Assembly (NCBI GenBank): GCA_029717555.1
Contig: JAMDHS010000001.1
Coordinates: 186,001 to 250,000, forward strand
Reading direction: 5' to 3'
Source: Peribolospora baueri
Taxonomy: Eukaryota > Basidiomycota > Peribolosporomycetes > Peribolosporales > Peribolosporaceae
DNA length: 64,000 bases
Shown here one piece after another: positions 63,141 through 64,000 of the stretch. The notes beneath the pieces are model-generated. The model did no database searches and was not told the origin of the DNA. It worked only from the letters and a program-made list of their open reading frames with translations. Positions within the stretch are counted from its first letter, which is position 1; each line of letters begins with the position of its first letter. A program made the translations under genes and the position numbers.

Positions 63141-63659
63141 TGAAATGGACTCGCAACGTGCCATACAAAACCGTCTGGCCAACTGTGTGAAAGTCTCCGG
63201 TGGCTGGTCCGGCTGGGAATGCTGGGGAGTTTCCGAATTGGCGTTTCCTGTGCACGCTCCAAACGCCGACTCGCCCCGACCCAAACTTTGGGCCCCCTCG
63301 TCTCATGAAAAAAACGACTCACTGAGCCTCCTATGCCCGACCCTGTGCCTCTTGCTTCTCCAGCCAATGTTCAATCGTCACCATTTAAATTATGTAATCA
63401 CCATGACGTTCTTCTCTCGTTTTCCTCTTTTCTTCTGCCTCTGCTCCTCACTGTCCTTCTCTTCCTCCTCGTTCTCCCCATTACCCTCGTCGTCCTCCAT
63501 GTCGTCGTCCTCCATCAAGTCTTCTTCCTCATTCTCCTGCGCCTCTTGCTGTTCCGTGCCGCTCCAAATGCTCTTCATAAGCTTGATGCGTATCTTTGTG
63601 GTCGAAGCGACAGGATTTTTATCCAGATGCCTGTCAATGCTTTTAGAATTTTATATGGT
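63141..63659. other. spacer between transposase pieces, with acidic simple repeat
   Basis: On the minus strand 63390-63578 encodes a very acidic stretch (EENEEEDLMEDDDMEDDE) that is a ctc/tcc-type simple repeat in DNA. It could be a degenerate part of the element or just low complexity. The change of orientation between the two transposase fragments must lie within this segment. Confidence 0.4.
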
Positions 63660-64000
63660 ACGAACACCTGTTGATGATGTCTACATTTTGCCTCCTCAGG
63701 ATGCTATCTGTCCACTTGAACTCCGCTCGAGCTCTTAAACATGGTGGAAATCTACTTACGAGCTGTGGAAGAGGTGCACGACTTCTGCTATGACCACGAC
63801 CTCAGCAGCTTGTGGGGATATCTGTGGGACGCATGGTACAAGCTGAAGCTGTGGTTAGAGTGGGAAAGATCAGTAAACGAGCAGATACCAAGTCTCCGTA
63901 CAACGATGCTGGTGGAGACTCACTGGAGGACTCTGAAGCGGGAATACCTCTATCGTGATGCAACGACCTGCAATTGACCTTTCGGTCTGGGTAATCCTGG
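63660..64000 (+). mobile_element. MULE-like transposase relic, C-terminal fragment
   Basis: The plus strand encodes LPPQDAICPLELRS and then, in another frame, RAVEEVHDFCYDHDLSSLWG, YLWDAWYKLKLWLEWERS and IPSLRTTMLVETHWRTLKRE. The family pattern is FC...LxxxWxYLWxxWY...WxLWARS...IPxLKTTMxVExHWRxLK. A second frameshift near 63955 moves to QRPAIDLSVWVIL, the expected continuation, which runs off the window. It lies in the opposite orientation to the DDE fragment at 62960-63140. Confidence 0.7.

Overview
The window is nuclear DNA of a fungus, almost certainly a basidiomycete. The genome is GC-rich, and nearly every gene is cut by many short introns (mostly about 50-130 bases, GT-AG, with CTGAC/CTAAC-like branch sites). 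Genes are packed on both strands with gaps of 100-600 bases. Fungal-type proteins (Jhd1 demethylase, Far11/STRIPAK subunit, fungal LRR protein) sit beside conserved eukaryotic ones. The dense introns and high GC would suit Pucciniomycotina, but this rests on general impression only. No ribosomal RNA, CRISPR array or bacterial operon structure is present.

Layout. 0.4-1.5 kb (-): a small heat-shock protein, probably mitochondrial. 1.9-4.8 kb (-): JHD1-type histone demethylase, divergent from the ribosome-biogenesis factor RRP5 (5.1-9.5 kb, +). 9.6-14.1 kb (-): haspin kinase, divergent from a WrbA-type quinone oxidoreductase (14.9-16.5 kb, +). 17.1-21.1 kb (+): a full-length SppA-type S49 peptidase, the most unexpected gene. 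21.4-22.7 kb (-): RNase III-like mitoribosomal protein mL57. 23.1-24.6 kb (+): eIF3g. 25.8-28.3 kb (-): a large bHLH factor. 29.4-30.3 kb (-): mitoribosomal uS12m, divergent from CTP synthase (30.6-33.4 kb, +). 34.0-37.2 kb (-): PAXBP1/GCFC spliceosome factor, divergent from a monoacylglycerol-lipase-like hydrolase (37.4-39.2 kb, +). 39.4-43.6 kb (-): FHA/Chk2-like kinase and NSE2/MMS21 SUMO ligase. 43.8-48.5 kb (+): importin-9/Kap114. 49.1-51.6 kb (-): an LRR protein with CxxC motifs. 51.8-53.2 kb (+): 5-formyltetrahydrofolate cyclo-ligase. 53.3-55.5 kb (-): stomatin-like protein 2. 55.8-59.7 kb (+): FAR11/STRIP.

The last 4.3 kb (59.7-64 kb) differ sharply. They hold no intact gene except a tRNA-Val(AAC) with a 14-nt intron. 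There is a very AT-rich patch, a decaying multi-exon coding region of unknown family, and pieces of a MULE-like DNA transposase lying in opposite orientations.

The genes do not form one pathway, but themes recur: mitochondrial proteins (Hsp20, mL57, uS12m, SLP2, perhaps SppA), ribosome and translation (RRP5, eIF3g, uS12m, mL57), and chromosome maintenance (JHD1, haspin, Chk2-like kinase, NSE2). I found no clear new multi-gene system. The most unusual single items are the fungal SppA peptidase with its 13-nt microexon, a compact RRP5, the CxxC-bearing LRR protein, and the relic region at the right end. Exon borders were read by eye; gene ends were checked to the base where stated.
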